A DNA stretch of 64,000 nt from positions 372,001 to 436,000 of the forward strand of contig JARGXX010000105.1 in NCBI GenBank assembly GCA_030374765.1, written 5' to 3'. The notes beneath the pieces are model-generated. The model had not been told where the DNA came from. It saw only the letters and a list, made by a program, of their open reading frames with translations, and ran no database searches. Below, one piece after another: positions 63,728-64,000 of the stretch. Position 1 is the stretch's first letter. Each line of letters begins with the position of its first letter. Origin of the DNA: Agarophyton chilense (lineage: Eukaryota; Rhodophyta; Florideophyceae; Gracilariales; Gracilariaceae). The position numbers were made by a program, and so were the translations under genes.

Positions 63728-64000
63728 GGTTGAAGATGCTCGGGGACGGCGAAACGCAAGAGCAAGGCACGGCGGTTAGCAATCGAAAGTGTGAAGAACG
63801 GGGGCGACGGGATGGGCGGTAACAAGCGCGAGTGGGGTTAACCTTACAGTATGTACGGCGCGCGCGGCAGACGCAACGGGCCAATGGGAGGCGCGCGCGG
63901 CGGAACAAGCCACTGCGACGACACGTGTAACCGTACGGCGACCGACTACAACTAGAGAGGAAGAAGGGGGGAACAAGGAGGGGGGCGGCCACGCGGCGCA

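Noticed and set aside
63119-63733. 204-codon plus-strand ORF opposite triosephosphate isomerase
   Set aside because: Antisense shadow of a highly conserved, biased coding sequence; no homologue recognised.

Overview
This is eukaryotic nuclear DNA. It has spliceosomal GT-AG introns, LTR retrotransposons with chromodomain integrases, and a J-domain protein with a plastid-transit-like N-terminus. Gene-dense islands with few, short introns lie next to large nested-retrotransposon blocks, and the transit-like peptide carries an early Phe. I infer a red alga, possibly a florideophyte such as Chondrus, at moderate to low confidence; nothing in the window is a species marker.

Positions 1-28.7 kb are a transposon graveyard. 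A minus-strand Ty3/gypsy gag runs off the left edge (1-807). A plus-strand gypsy remnant (about 1.5-4.35 kb) stops after its protease. A decayed Ty1/copia element lies on the minus strand (6.19-9.67 kb), followed by a purine-rich minisatellite (10.6-11.1 kb) and the C-terminal end of a piggyBac-like transposase (12.26-12.68 kb). Two decayed chromodomain gypsy elements follow on the minus strand: element C (about 12.7-20.3 kb), whose integrase holds a solo LTR with target-site duplication, and element D (about 20.9-28.7 kb).

Positions 28,754-40,536 are a nearly intact, 11.8-kb Ty3/gypsy chromovirus-like element (element A). It has two 916-bp LTRs, a 5-bp target-site duplication (ATTTG), a primer-binding site, a polypurine tract, gag, pol and a chromodomain. 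Between the chromodomain and the 3' LTR it carries a long ORF on the opposite strand. Elements C and D have remnants of opposite-strand ORFs in the same place.

Positions 41,216-45,090 are a 3.9-kb DNA transposon with terminal inverted repeats and four copies of a 20-bp palindrome. Its broken gene encodes a piggyBac-like DDE transposase in which a YqaJ/lambda-exonuclease-like nuclease domain sits between the second and third catalytic acidic residues. A decayed LINE-type RNase H remnant follows.

Positions 47.8-64 kb are the host gene island: an (S)-coclaurine-N-methyltransferase-like enzyme, an aquaporin (one 85-bp intron), a C2-domain protein (five exons, one of them 4 nt), a membrane-anchored RING-H2 protein, a J-domain protein, an HDDC2/YfbR-type HD hydrolase, a coiled-coil protein resembling dynactin p24, a ubiquitin-specific protease and triosephosphate isomerase. 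They look like unrelated housekeeping genes and not a pathway cluster. No rRNA, tRNA gene or CRISPR array was recognised.
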